A stretch of 64,000 nucleotides of DNA, taken from the NCBI GenBank assembly GCA_963779685.1, contig CAVZZG010000003.1, positions 1,054,001-1,118,000 of the forward strand, read 5' to 3'. Shown here piece after piece: positions 42,053 to 51,667 of this stretch. Below the pieces are notes generated by a model. That model was given only the letters and a program-made list of their open reading frames with translations. It ran no database searches and had not been told where the DNA came from. The stretch is from CAVZZG01 sp963779685. Lineage in GTDB: Bacteria; Actinomycetota; Thermoleophilia; Gaiellales; F1-60-MAGs149. How positions within the stretch are numbered: the first letter of the stretch is position 1; each line of letters opens with the position of its first letter. The translations under genes and the position numbers were made by a program.

Positions 42053-43042
42053 ATGTCGCGCCGAATCCTCAGGGCGGTCGGGCTGACGCTCGTCGCGCTC
42101 ATCGCCCTCGGAGCGCTGCTCGCCTTCATCCCGGCAGGTACCGGCGGCCTCGACGTCAGCGCCCCGCACCCGGTCGCGGACTACAAGGCCGCGGCGGCCG
42201 CGGTCGCTGCGGACACCGCCAAGCAGGCCGCCGGTCGCGACCCGCTGTGCTCCACGGGGATCCTCTCCCCCGGTCGCCAGACGGATCGGGTGGTGGTGCT
42301 CGTCCACGATCTCGGCACCTGCCCGCTCCAGTACATCGACCTCGCGAAGCAGCTCCAGGCCCAGGGCTACACCGTCTACACCCCGCTGCTGCCGCGGCAC
42401 GGCCGCGCCCAGGGTGGCTCGGACAACCTCGCCGACCTTACCCCCGAGGAGCTCCGCGACGCTGCCGACCACATCGTCGACGTCGCCGTCGGGCTGGGCA
42501 AGAAGGTCTACGTCGTCGGAACGGGTGCCGGGGGCGTGATGGCCGCCTGGATCGCCGAGCAGCGCAAGGACGTCGCGGGCGTGGTCGTGGTCAACCCGGC
42601 CTTCGGCATCGGCCAGGTCCCCGGGTTCGTCTCGACCGGGACCATGAACCTGCTCAGCCGACTCCCGAACTTCAACGTCCCGTTGGGCACGTCCCTCGAT
42701 CACGCCTACGCCGACACCTCGACGCGCGGGGCGGTCGCCGTGTACCGGCTCGGCCAGAGCGTGCTCGACGTCGCGTCGCTCAGCCGGCCGCTGGTGCTGC
42801 AGGTGGCGGTGGTCGCCAACGAGGGCGACTCGAGCGTCCCGAACGATCAGGTGAAGAGCCTCGTCTCGCGCTGGCGGCGCAAGGGCGCGGACATCCAGTT
42901 CGTCGCCGTGCCGTCCGATCTCGGCCTCCCCCACGACCTGATCGACCCCAGGGCCGAGGGCGCGGCGACCGGCATCGTCTACCCGATGATCGAGCAGTTG
43001 CTGCGGGGCGCCATGCCCGCGGCGCCCATTGTCTCGCGGTAG
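42053..43042 (+). CDS. Membrane-anchored alpha/beta-hydrolase-fold protein lacking the nucleophile Ser
   Basis: 329 residues from ATG 42053. A hydrophobic N-terminus (AVGLTLVALIALGALLAFIP) anchors it. The fold is that of carboxylesterase/lysophospholipase-like hydrolases: VVVLVHDLGTCPLQYIDLAKQL, YTPLLPRHGRAQG, an acid in ANEGDSSVPNDQ and a late His in DLGLPHDLID. The nucleophile elbow reads VVGTGAGGVMA, where the expected Ser is Gly158. Unless the structure is unusual, it cannot work as a classical Ser hydrolase and may be a binding or regulatory relative. The last base of its stop codon belongs to the MITE at 43040-43226; before insertion it would have ended one residue later (Tyr-TAA). Confidence 0.72.
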   Translation: MSRRILRAVGLTLVALIALGALLAFIPAGTGGLDVSAPHPVADYKAAAAAVAADTAKQAAGRDPLCSTGILSPGRQTDRVVVLVHDLGTCPLQYIDLAKQLQAQGYTVYTPLLPRHGRAQGGSDNLADLTPEELRDAADHIVDVAVGLGKKVYVVGTGAGGVMAAWIAEQRKDVAGVVVVNPAFGIGQVPGFVSTGTMNLLSRLPNFNVPLGTSLDHAYADTSTRGAVAVYRLGQSVLDVASLSRPLVLQVAVVANEGDSSVPNDQVKSLVSRWRRKGADIQFVAVPSDLGLPHDLIDPRAEGAATGIVYPMIEQLLRGAMPAAPIVSR

Positions 43043-43226
43043 TGTCCCGGGTCCGAAGTTCGTCGGCAGGTCGGCGCGAGGAGCAAACCTGACAAGAAGC
43101 AGGCCCGAGAGGCAGGCTGGTGGCCTGACCGAGGGCCCGCGACGATGCCCACCGGCTTAGCCGGTGGGTTTCAGGCGCCGCTCCGCAGCACCGGGAATGC
43201 CGGCGAACTTCCGACCCGGGACACTA
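43040..43226. mobile_element. 187-bp MITE-like element with 29-bp terminal inverted repeats and TA duplication
   Basis: Ends: TAGTGTCCCGGGTCCGAAGT and onward (43040-43068) against its reverse complement at 43198-43226; only two of 29 positions differ. The outermost bases are TA at both ends, the target duplication typical of IS630/Tc1-mariner elements. No ORF lies inside; it carries a strong terminator hairpin (43148-43171) and further GC-rich repeats. It separates two convergent genes, and its removal with one TA restores overlapping stops (TTAA). No transposase of that family is in the window, so it would be mobilised in trans. Confidence 0.8.
43148..43171 (+). terminator. Intrinsic terminator inside the MITE
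   Basis: CCCACCGGC (43148-43156), loop TTA, GCCGGTGGG (43160-43168), then TTT: a perfect 9-bp stem. It serves the plus-strand hydrolase-like gene; the stem could also slow the opposing ten-gene operon. Confidence 0.75.
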
Positions 43227-44921
43227 TTAACGCCGGGGGAGGGCGCGGCGGTAGAGGCCGACGAGTGGGGCCGGGAGGTCGACGAGCGACTCCGCGGTGA
43301 GGGTCACGAGGGCCGCCAGCGGCAGGTCGCGGCGCTGCTCGAAGGCCGCGAAGCGCGGCTCCCAGGCCGGGAAGAACTTGCGGTTGAAGTCCAGCAGGCG
43401 CTCGACCTGGAAGTAGCGGTCGGCGCGTCCGAGGCACCACTTCAGGCCGTGTTCCCACCGCGCCAGGTCGCCATCCTCGCTCCGCAGCAGCTCGCCGAAG
43501 GCGTTGAAGTTCAGCGACACGCGCTCGATGCCGTGCTCGCGACCCCAGGCGAAGGCAGCGGCGAGCAGGTACTCCATCATCCCGTTCGGCGTCTCAGGCA
43601 GGCGCCGCATCGCGGACAGTGAGAGCGCATGGGCCATCGGCACCGGCACGAAGTGGATGAACCCGTGCGGCCGTCCGTCGCTGCCGAGCGCGATCACGAA
43701 CACCGCCGATCCGTGCTCCTCGGCCCAGAGATCGTCCATCGCCATCGAGAAGCCGCGCTCGGGCTGCCCTCCCAGCCACAGCCGTGACACCCGCAGCAGC
43801 CCGGACAGCAGCTCCGGCGTCAACTCCGACCGGCGCAGCACCAGCGACGTGTACCCGGCCTTCTCGGCCCGCGTCACCGATTGGCGGACCTTGCGGATGG
43901 GCCGCCCCTCCAGCGTGAAGGTCCGGGGATCGACGATCGCCTCGTCGCCGATGTACATCGTCCGCAGCCCGGCCGCCTCGTAGGCTGGGAGGTGCGACTG
44001 ACCAACGCCGATCGCCGCCACGCGCCAGTCGTGGCGGCGCGCGAACTCGCGGAAGTCGGCCAGCAGCGGCTGGCAGCAGCCCGGCGGGCCGATCGGGTCG
44101 CCGGAGATCAGCGCGACGCCGCCGGCGACCCGGTAGGCCACCACGGCGGTCCGCCGATCGCTGAAGAAGTAGTCCTTGTCGCGTCGCAACGCGAAGTAGT
44201 CGAGCGTGTCCGAGCCGGCCGTCTCCACCAGGTACCGCGCGTCGGCGCGATCGACCGCGTGGCGCTGCAGGTACTGGCGCCGTGGCTTCAGCCACAGGAA
44301 TGCCAGCCAGGCCGCGGCGGCGATGGTGTACACGACGATGGCTCTCGGCACGGCATGCGCGCCACGACCCTGGAGCCGGTCCGGCCCGAGCCCGACGACC
44401 GAGTGCAGGAACTCGGACACCCACTGGATCGGTGACAGCGCGTCGCCCATGAGCAGCGACTGGCCCTCGATCAGCAGCAGCCCGAGCAGGACGAGTCCGG
44501 CGAGGGCGGCGAGGGCGTGGCGGCGGAACGTCGCCGGCGTCTCGGGATCGCCCGGCACGTCGAAGGCGTCGCGGTAGAGCACGAGGCCACCGAGCAGGAG
44601 CAGCGACGCCGCGGCCTCCTCGATGTCGAGGCCCTTGGCGAGGTGCAGCAGGGCGACGCCGCTGAGCATGCCCACGGCCGCCTGCCATGCGCGGCGGCGG
44701 CGACGGTGCAGGCCGCCTGCGACGATCAGCAGGGTCACCGAGAGGGCGAGCGTCAGGGCTGCGGCGATGGCCGCCAGGCCGGACGGGATCACCGACGCGA
44801 CCAGTTCGGAGCGGTCGCGGAGCGCCGGCGTCAGGGCCGAGACGATGCCCACCAGCGCGACGACCGCGAGCCCGATCGAGAGCAGCCGGACGGCGAGCGT
44901 ATGGCGCGACCCCGGCGGCAT
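43227..44921 (-). CDS. MprF-like aminoacyl-phosphatidylglycerol synthetase/flippase-type protein (DUF2156)
   Basis: 564 residues from ATG 44921, two bases after smpB. N-terminal half: about seven membrane segments (LSIGLAVVALVGIVSAL, GLAAIAAALTLALSVTLLIVAGG, AVGMLSGVALLHLAKGL, ASLLLLGGLVLY, LAALAGLVLLGLLLIEGQSLL, IVVYTIAAAAWLAFLWL). C-terminal half: a GNAT-like DUF2156 domain with YFFSDRRTAVVAYRVAGGVALISGDP and FSMAMDDLWAEEHGSAVFVIA, as in phosphatidylglycerol lysyltransferases (MprF, LysX N-part), which add Lys or Ala to PG and protect from cationic peptides. Last gene of the operon; TAA stop abuts the MITE. Confidence 0.82.
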   Translation of the reverse strand: MPPGSRHTLAVRLLSIGLAVVALVGIVSALTPALRDRSELVASVIPSGLAAIAAALTLALSVTLLIVAGGLHRRRRRAWQAAVGMLSGVALLHLAKGLDIEEAAASLLLLGGLVLYRDAFDVPGDPETPATFRRHALAALAGLVLLGLLLIEGQSLLMGDALSPIQWVSEFLHSVVGLGPDRLQGRGAHAVPRAIVVYTIAAAAWLAFLWLKPRRQYLQRHAVDRADARYLVETAGSDTLDYFALRRDKDYFFSDRRTAVVAYRVAGGVALISGDPIGPPGCCQPLLADFREFARRHDWRVAAIGVGQSHLPAYEAAGLRTMYIGDEAIVDPRTFTLEGRPIRKVRQSVTRAEKAGYTSLVLRRSELTPELLSGLLRVSRLWLGGQPERGFSMAMDDLWAEEHGSAVFVIALGSDGRPHGFIHFVPVPMAHALSLSAMRRLPETPNGMMEYLLAAAFAWGREHGIERVSLNFNAFGELLRSEDGDLARWEHGLKWCLGRADRYFQVERLLDFNRKFFPAWEPRFAAFEQRRDLPLAALVTLTAESLVDLPAPLVGLYRRALPRR

Positions 44922-44923
44922 CC

Positions 44924-45391
44924 CTAGTCGTCAGAGGCCTGCTTGAGGGCACGCTCGATCTGCCGCTTGGCCTCCCGCTCGGCGACCGCCTCGCGCTTGT
45001 CGCCGGCATCCCTGCCCCGGGCGAGGGCGATCTCGAGCTTCGCCTTGCCGTCCACGAAGTAGATCCGCAGCGGCACGAGCGTCAGGCCGCGCTCGGCGGT
45101 GCGCTGGCGCATCCGCTCGATCTCGCGAGTGTGGAGGAGCAGCCGCCGGTCGCGGTCGGGGCGGTGGTTGGCACGGTTCCCCTCGGAGTAGGGCTGGATC
45201 GTCGCGCCGACCAGGAACACCTCGTGGTCGCGCACCTGCCCGTAGGCCTCGGCGATGCTCGCCTGGCCTGCACGCAGCGACTTGACCTCGGTGCCGACGA
45301 GGGAGATGCCGGCCTCGAACCGCTCCTCGATCTCGTAGGCATGGAGCGCGCGGCGGTTCGAGACCACCGTCCGGGAGGGCTTGTCGGTCAT
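44924..45391 (-). CDS. smpB: SsrA-binding protein SmpB
   Basis: 155 residues from ATG 45391, the normal size. Family landmarks: NRRALHAYEIEERFEAGISL, LVGTEVKSLRAGQASIAEAY, HTREIERMRQRTAERGLTLVPLRIYF, GKAKLEIALARGRDAGDKRE, and a basic C-terminal tail (REAKRQIERALKQ). It binds the tRNA-like domain of tmRNA and brings it to stalled ribosomes. ssrA lies 3.5 kb downstream on the same strand with mprF-like, the MITE and two unrelated genes between, so the pair is linked but not adjacent here. Confidence 0.96.
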   Translation of the reverse strand: MTDKPSRTVVSNRRALHAYEIEERFEAGISLVGTEVKSLRAGQASIAEAYGQVRDHEVFLVGATIQPYSEGNRANHRPDRDRRLLLHTREIERMRQRTAERGLTLVPLRIYFVDGKAKLEIALARGRDAGDKREAVAEREAKRQIERALKQASDD

Positions 45392-45394
45392 CGG

Positions 45395-46186
45395 TCAGGA
45401 GACCGGCATCTGGACGAGGTTCTGCTCGCTGCCGTCGGCGGCAGAGATCGAGAAGGCCTCGACCACGAGGTCGGACGCACCGGCCGCGACCTTCAGCGAG
45501 CCCTCGAACACACCACGACACCCGGTGCCGCAGGTGGCGGTGAGCGTGCGGGACGCGAGCACCGCCCCCTTCGACACCACCCTCACCTGCACCGTGGCCT
45601 CGAACACGTCCGCCGTGCCGAAGAACGAGACCGTCCGGCCCTGAGCGTGCGCTCGCAGGAGCTCGATCCACGGCGGGTGGTCCGACCGGTCCGGCGAGGC
45701 CAGCATCCGCGCGTCGAGCAGGCTGCCGACCTGCTGTCCGCCGGCGAGGATCTGCACCCAGTTGACGCCCCCGACGTCGAGCATCGTGCGCGCGATCTGC
45801 CCCGTGGCCGCGTCGATGTCGTGGGCGGTCGTCAGGTCATGCGAGAAGCCTGCGCTCAGCACGGCGGAGTCGTTGGCCACGCGGGCGAGTTGGGTCGAGG
45901 CGGGAATCGCGGTCGTCAGGCCGGCGGTTGTCGGCCCGGCCAGCAGCAGCTCGAGCGCCTGGCGCGCAACGGCCACGGTGACCGGCGCAGCGACGGTGAC
46001 GCGGGAGGGCGCCGTGCCCGAGAGGAACCAGAGCGCGACCTGGTGGGTGGCGGCGACCGACGACGACGCCGACGAGGGCGGCGGGGCCGATGTCGCGCTG
46101 CTGGCAGACGGCGATGACCCGCCGCCGCAGGCGGCGAGCAGGCACGCGGCGATCAGGACCAGGACGCTACGCATCGGGAGCAGCAT
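45395..46186 (-). CDS. GerMN-domain lipoprotein
   Basis: 263 residues from ATG 46186; ATG 46174 (MRSVLVLIAACLLAACGGG) gives a cleaner signal peptide and is a good alternative. Lipobox LLAACGGG, then a Ser/Ala-rich linker, a GerMN domain (VALWFLSGTAPSRVTVAAPV, ALELLLAGPTTAGLTTAIP, ARTMLDVGGVNWVQILAGGQ) and a Gmad2-like C-terminal beta domain (VFEATVQVRVVSKGAVLAS, GVFEGSLKVAAGASDLVVEAFS). Such proteins lie outside the membrane and modulate envelope processes. Tandem with another GerMN lipoprotein and next to a sensor kinase, mirroring the mtrA-mtrB-lpqB order of actinobacteria. Confidence 0.78.
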   Translation of the reverse strand: MLLPMRSVLVLIAACLLAACGGGSSPSASSATSAPPPSSASSSVAATHQVALWFLSGTAPSRVTVAAPVTVAVARQALELLLAGPTTAGLTTAIPASTQLARVANDSAVLSAGFSHDLTTAHDIDAATGQIARTMLDVGGVNWVQILAGGQQVGSLLDARMLASPDRSDHPPWIELLRAHAQGRTVSFFGTADVFEATVQVRVVSKGAVLASRTLTATCGTGCRGVFEGSLKVAAGASDLVVEAFSISAADGSEQNLVQMPVS

Positions 46187-47111
46187 CCTCGATCGTGATC
46201 AGTCGTTCGGCGACGGTGTCCTCGCCGCCGGAGGGGCCCGGTCGCACCATGAGACGGAAGGTAACGGCACCGGTCACGCCCCACGGCACCTCGAGCGCAC
46301 CGGTGAAGCGTGCGCAGGGCGCCGGATTCGCGGCGCCGGGCTGGTTGAAGGCCATGTCGGCCCGGTCGAGGTTGCGCACGACGCGGCCGTCCTGGATCAG
46401 CTGCGCGACGACACGACCGGACTTCCGGGTGGTCACCGCACGGAACCGGACGAAACCGTCGTTCGAGGTGCCGGCAGGCAGGGGTTCGATCAACCGGAGC
46501 GCGGCTTCCCGCCTGGGAAGGCGGCCGGTAGGCTGGCATGCACCCGAGTCGGCGAAACTGGCCGCGGCCACGCCGAACAGGTCGCGGGTGAGGCTCGCCC
46601 CCTCGAAGGTCTGCACCAGCGAGATCGGCTCGCCGTTGAGGCTCACCTGCACGTTCGTGATCTCTGCGAACGACGTCAGCGTGTAGACGATCTCCTCCAG
46701 CAACGCCTGGCGGCGGCGCGCACCGGGGCCGATGTCGGCGAACTTGTCCTGCTGGATCGGCTCGAACGGTCCCACCAGGTCGACCGATGCTGCACCGTCC
46801 TGCACCGTGAAGTTGGCGAGCTTGGCACCGGGCGGGATGGCCGAGGCGAAGCGCTTTCCGCGTTCGACCGCGGTTGGCCCCTCGAGCAGCGCCCGCAGCG
46901 CGGCGCGGGCCAGCGACGGGCTCGGCGCGACCAGTCGCTGCACGGCAGCCGGGCCCCCGTAGCGGATGAAGTAGACATCGACTTGCTGGGAGGGCGCGGC
47001 CTGGCCCCCCACGACCTCCTGCACCTTCGGCCCCTCGTCGCGGACGCCCGTCGTGGCGCCACAGCCGGCCGCCGCCAGCGCGCAGGCGAGGCCGAGCACC
47101 GCGCGCCTCAT
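46167..47111 (-). CDS. GerMN-domain lipoprotein (LpqB-like position)
   Basis: 314 residues from ATG 47111, ATGA overlap with the kinase stop. Signal peptide and lipobox MRRAVLGLACALAAAGCGAT. GerMN region: VDVYFIRYGGPAAVQRLVAPS, LRALLEGPTAVERGKRFASA, LANFTVQDGAASVDLVGPFE, EEIVYTLTSFAEITNVQVSLNG. The C-terminal half (residues 170-314) is beta-rich with VTGAVTFRLMVRPGPSGGED. It occupies the place of LpqB, a lipoprotein reported to modulate MtrAB signalling, but lacks the long beta-propeller part of LpqB. Overlaps the second GerMN gene by 20 bases (or 8 from its later start). Confidence 0.75.
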   Translation of the reverse strand: MRRAVLGLACALAAAGCGATTGVRDEGPKVQEVVGGQAAPSQQVDVYFIRYGGPAAVQRLVAPSPSLARAALRALLEGPTAVERGKRFASAIPPGAKLANFTVQDGAASVDLVGPFEPIQQDKFADIGPGARRRQALLEEIVYTLTSFAEITNVQVSLNGEPISLVQTFEGASLTRDLFGVAAASFADSGACQPTGRLPRREAALRLIEPLPAGTSNDGFVRFRAVTTRKSGRVVAQLIQDGRVVRNLDRADMAFNQPGAANPAPCARFTGALEVPWGVTGAVTFRLMVRPGPSGGEDTVAERLITIEDAAPDA

Positions 47112-48381
47112 GACAGCGCCTCCGCCAGAGGCGTGCGCGCCGTCACCGAACCGGGCAGGCGGAGGGTCACCACCGCGCCATCCTCGTCGCGCAGTTCGAC
47201 CGACCCGCCGATCACGCGGGCCTGGCCCCGGCAGATCGCGAGGCCCAGACCAGTGCCCCGGCCGCGCTCGGGGGCCGCCAGCGCGAACCGCTCGCCCGCG
47301 TACGGCAGGAAGGCGCCGAACCCGTCGCCCGAATCGCGCACCGTGACGATCGCGTCGGCACCGTCGCTGTCGACCGTGACGACGTACGGCGGGCGTCCAT
47401 GGCGGCGGGCGTTCTCGAGCAGGTTCACGAGGATGCGCTCGATGCGCCGCGCGTCGGACACGACCTCGACGTCACCGGCGGCGATCACCTCGGCCTGCGG
47501 CAGGCGCGAGGCGACGACATCGCGCACCAGGCGCAGGAGTGGCAGCGGGTCGACGCGCGCGGTCTCCGACGGCGACTCGAGCCGCATCACCTCGAGCAGG
47601 TCCTCGACCAGCGCGGCCAGCGCGGCGGCGCGCTCGCGCACCATCCGGGCAGGGCGCGAGTCGTCGAGCAGGGCGGCGGCAGCCACGAGCCCGGTGACGG
47701 GCGTGCGCAGCTCGTGGGCGACGTCGCCGGAGAACCGCTTCTCGCGCTGAGCTGCGTCGGCGAGCTCGTGGATCTTGGCTCCCAGTGCCGCTGCCATGTC
47801 GTCGAGTGCGCGGCCCAGCTGCGCGATCTCGTCGCTGCCCCTCGGTGCCAGCCGTGCCTCGAGGTCGCCCGCAGCGAGCCGGCGGGCGAGCGCGGCCGTT
47901 CGCCGCAGGGGCCGGCCGAGCGCGATCGACGCGATCAACCCGAGCAGCGCGCCGACGCAGGCCGCGCCGATGCAGATCTGCAGGAGCGCCACGCGCAGGT
48001 CCGCGAGTGCCTGCACGTCGGCCGCGAACGGCCGCTGGGCGTAGATCCGGGCGCCGTCCTTGGCGCGCGTCCCGGCGATCACGACCGGGACGCCGTGGGA
48101 GCGCACGATCACGGAGTAGACGTCGCCGTTCACGAGCCGCTGACGGAGGTAGGAGGGCACGTAGGGCGACAGCGAGCCGTTGGCCGGCTCGAAGATGGCC
48201 TGCGCCTGGACGCCGACCCCGTCGTCGTACACCTCGGCGTAGAGGCGGGCGACCTGGGCCGTGCTCTTGCGGGCGCGGTCGTAGCGGTCGGACTTCTCCT
48301 GGCTGTACAGCAGGACGCCGGTGCCGCCGGCGACGAGCCCGGCGATGGTCGCGATCGCGAGCGCCAACTTGAGCCGCAGGC

Positions 48382-48385
<4 letters not shown>
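47108..48385 (-). CDS. Membrane sensor histidine kinase (MtrB-like)
   Basis: 425 residues from ATG 48385, ATGA overlap with the regulator. Two membrane segments (LALAIATIAGLVAGGTGVLLYS and ICIGAACVGALLGLIASIALG) flank a short extracytoplasmic sensor domain of about 110 residues; a HAMP linker (LARRLAAGDLEARLAPRGSD), HisKA with FSGDVAHELRTPVTGLVAAA, and HATPase with NLLENARRHGRPPY, VRDSGDGFGAFLPYAGERFAL and GRGTGLGLAICRGQARVIGG follow. Phospho-accepting His lies in AHELRTP. It controls the adjacent OmpR-type regulator; the two GerMN lipoproteins downstream are candidate sensory partners. Confidence 0.88.
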
Positions 48386-49097
<712 letters not shown>

Positions 49098-49101
<4 letters not shown>

Positions 49102-50759
49102 CGCTCGGATGATACGGGCGCCAGCGAGATCCTGCCTCGCCGCACGTCCGCGGACTCCACCCGCACTGCAACGACGTCTCCGAGCCGGAACCGCCGGCCT
49201 TCCTCCCCGAGCAGGGCGGTGCCGAGCGCGTTGGGCTCGAAGTGCTCGCGCCCCAGGCGGCGGGACGGCAGGAAGCCCTCGAACACCTCGCCGAACCGCA
49301 CGAACAGCCCGGGGCCGATCAGGCCGACGACCTCGCCGCTGAACTCGGTGCCGGGCGCGACGAGCGTGGCGAGCGCGACCGCCTCGCCGCGGCGCTCGAG
49401 GGCCTCCCACTCGCGCTCGCGCTCGGACAGCTCGATCGCGAGCTCCTCGGTGGGGTTCGTCGGCTCGCCGTGCAGGGCCCGGTGCACGAGCAGGTCGGGA
49501 TACCGCCGGATGGGGCTCGTGAAGTGGCAGTACGCAGGGCTTGCGAGCCCGCTGTGGCCCGTCGCCGCCAGCGTGTAGCGCGCCTGCTTGAGCGAGCGCA
49601 GCACGAGCATCGCCCAGCCCGCGCCGCTCACCTTGCGCTGGTGCGCATGGCGCGACATCGCGCCGGCGGCGGCCGCGACCGCCGCGGCAGCCGCGGTCGG
49701 CGCGAGCACCTTCGGCAGTGGCGGCGTCGGGACGCCGACATCTTCGAGCTGCGCATAGAGGCGTTCGACGGCCTCGACGTCGGGCGGGTCGTGGGCGCGG
49801 AAGGGCGCGGAGGCACTCTCCGCGATGCGCGCGGCGACGACCTCGTTGGCGAGGATCATCAGCTCCTCGACGAGCATGTGGGCGACCGGCTCCGCGATCA
49901 TCCGGGCCGAGACGACGAAGCCGTCGCCGATCTGCAGCTCGCATTCGCCCAGCTCGAGCGCGAGCGCGCCCCGGGCGAGACGGGCCGCGCGCAGCCCGCC
50001 GGCGATGGCGTGGGCGTGACGCAGCGCCTCGCGGAGATCCGCCGCCACGTCGCCGCGGCCGTCCAGCAGCGCCTCGACCTCCTCGTAGGCGAACCGGCGC
50101 CGCGAACGGATCTGGCTCCGGTAGATCGCGCCGGGCCCTGGCACGAGGTCGCGGGAGAACGGGATCTCGACGGTGACGACGTCGCGCGGGCGGTCGGGCA
50201 CGAGGCTGCAGAGCCCGGCCGACAGCCTCGGCGGCAGCATCGGGTCGACGCGGCCGGGCAGGTAGCAGGAGAAGCCGCGGGTGCGGGCGTCGAGGTCGAG
50301 CGCGCCGCCCGTCGGTACCGCCGCGGCGACGTCGGCGATGTGCACCCGCACCAGCGCGCCGTCCGGCGTCGGCACGATCGAGATGGCATCGTCGTGGTCC
50401 TTGGCCGAGCCGGGGTCGACGGTGAAGGCGAGGTCGTCCCGGAGGTCGCGTCGTCCGTCGGAGGGCGAGGCCGGGTCGGACGGCAGGCGTTCGGCCTCGG
50501 CCTCGGCGCCCGGCGAGAACGGCCGGGCCGCACCGCCCTCGGCAGCGACCGCGTGCAGCACGCAGCGGATGTCGCGGGGCGAGCCGAGCCGTTCCACCAC
50601 CCGGCCGCGGTTGCCGTCGGGGCTGCGCTCGACCAGGACGAGCTCGCCCGGATCGGGCTGGTGGCGTCCCAGCTTGCCGAGCGCGAGCGGCTGGCCGGGC
50701 TCGAAGTACGGATCGGCGACGAGGAAGCGACCTCGGCGGACGATCTCGCAGGCGATCAC
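49098..50759 (-). CDS. RNase II/R family exoribonuclease (RNB domain)
   Basis: 553 residues from GTG 50759 (VIACEIVRRGRFLVADPYFE). An N-terminal OB-like part of about 100 residues, then the RNB catalytic domain: FTVDPGSAKDHDDAIS with the metal-binding Asp cluster, RVHIADVAAAVP, LPGRVDPMLPPRLSAGLCSL, YCHFTSPIRRYPDLLVHRAL. A C-terminal S1 domain closes it (TLVAPGTEFSGEVVGLIGPG, LGDVVAVRVESADVRRGRISL). It is much shorter than E. coli RNase R (over 800) because cold-shock domains are reduced. It degrades mRNA 3' to 5', including tmRNA-tagged messages; its link to smpB/ssrA here fits that. GTGA overlap with ftsX. Confidence 0.9.
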
Positions 50760-51667
50760 ACGCGCAGGAACTTGCGCATCGTCAGCCCGGAGCCGGCGGC
50801 CCCGAGCGCGATGCCGGCGACGATCAGGAGGGCCGAGATCTGCCAGAACGCGAGCGCCGACGCGGAGTTCGACGTGGACACCCCGTCACCGCTGAGCCAG
50901 CCGGAGAGGGCCTCGTACGACAGGAACAGCGCGATCACCGCGCCGATCGAGCCGGCCAGGCCGCAGATCATGCCCTCGAACATGAAGGGCCAGCGCACGA
51001 ACCAGTTGGTGGCGCCGACGAGCTTCATCACCTCGACCTCGCGCCGGCGGGCGAAGATCGAGAGCCGGATCGTGTTGCCGATCAGCAGCACCGCGGCGAC
51101 GGCGAGCACGATCGCGACGGTCGCGATCACGGCCTCGATGATGCCGGCCGTGCGGATCACCTTGTCGGAGACCGTCGAGCCGTAGTCGGGGTTCGGCATG
51201 TCGTGGGCCGGGTCGGACTTGAGCAGGCCGTCCATCCCCGCGATCGACTTGGCGACCGTGGCGGTGTTGTCGGCGTTGGCGGCCTTGACCTCGAACCGGG
51301 CCTGGAACGGGTTGATCCCGCCGATCTGCTTGAGGGCGTCGCCGTAGCGCTTCTTCGCCTCCTGATAGGCGTCGTCCTTGGTGAAGAAGCGGACCGAGGA
51401 CTGGTTGATGCGCGGGTCCTCGCGCAGCTGCTTCTCGATCGCGAGCGTCTGCGCCCGGGTCGCGGTGTCGTCGATCCAGATCTTGATCGTCACGTCGTGC
51501 TTGGCCGACGACGTGAAGCTGATCATGTAGCTGCCGAGCGCGGCCCCGATGCCCATCAGGAAGAGCACGACGAGCACGGTCACCACGGCCGCCAGGGTGG
51601 TCGCGAAGTTGTTGCGCAGCGACCGGATGGCCTCGGTGAAGAAGAAGTTGACGCGGTTCCGGCCCAC
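50756..51667 (-). CDS. ftsX: Cell division ABC transporter permease FtsX
   Basis: 303 residues from GTG 51667 (VGRNRVNFFFTEAIRSLRNN), immediately after the ftsE stop. Four membrane segments: TLAAVVTVLVVLFLMGIGAALG, AVIATVAIVLAVAAVLLIGNTIRL, MICGLAGSIGAVIALFLSYEAL and FWQISALLIVAGIALGAAGSGL, with a large extracytoplasmic loop (residues about 50-170) after TM1, and the FtsX motif FARRREVEVMKLVGATNWFVRWPF. With FtsE it transmits ATP-driven change to peptidoglycan hydrolases at the septum. Confidence 0.94.
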   Translation of the reverse strand: MGRNRVNFFFTEAIRSLRNNFATTLAAVVTVLVVLFLMGIGAALGSYMISFTSSAKHDVTIKIWIDDTATRAQTLAIEKQLREDPRINQSSVRFFTKDDAYQEAKKRYGDALKQIGGINPFQARFEVKAANADNTATVAKSIAGMDGLLKSDPAHDMPNPDYGSTVSDKVIRTAGIIEAVIATVAIVLAVAAVLLIGNTIRLSIFARRREVEVMKLVGATNWFVRWPFMFEGMICGLAGSIGAVIALFLSYEALSGWLSGDGVSTSNSASALAFWQISALLIVAGIALGAAGSGLTMRKFLRV

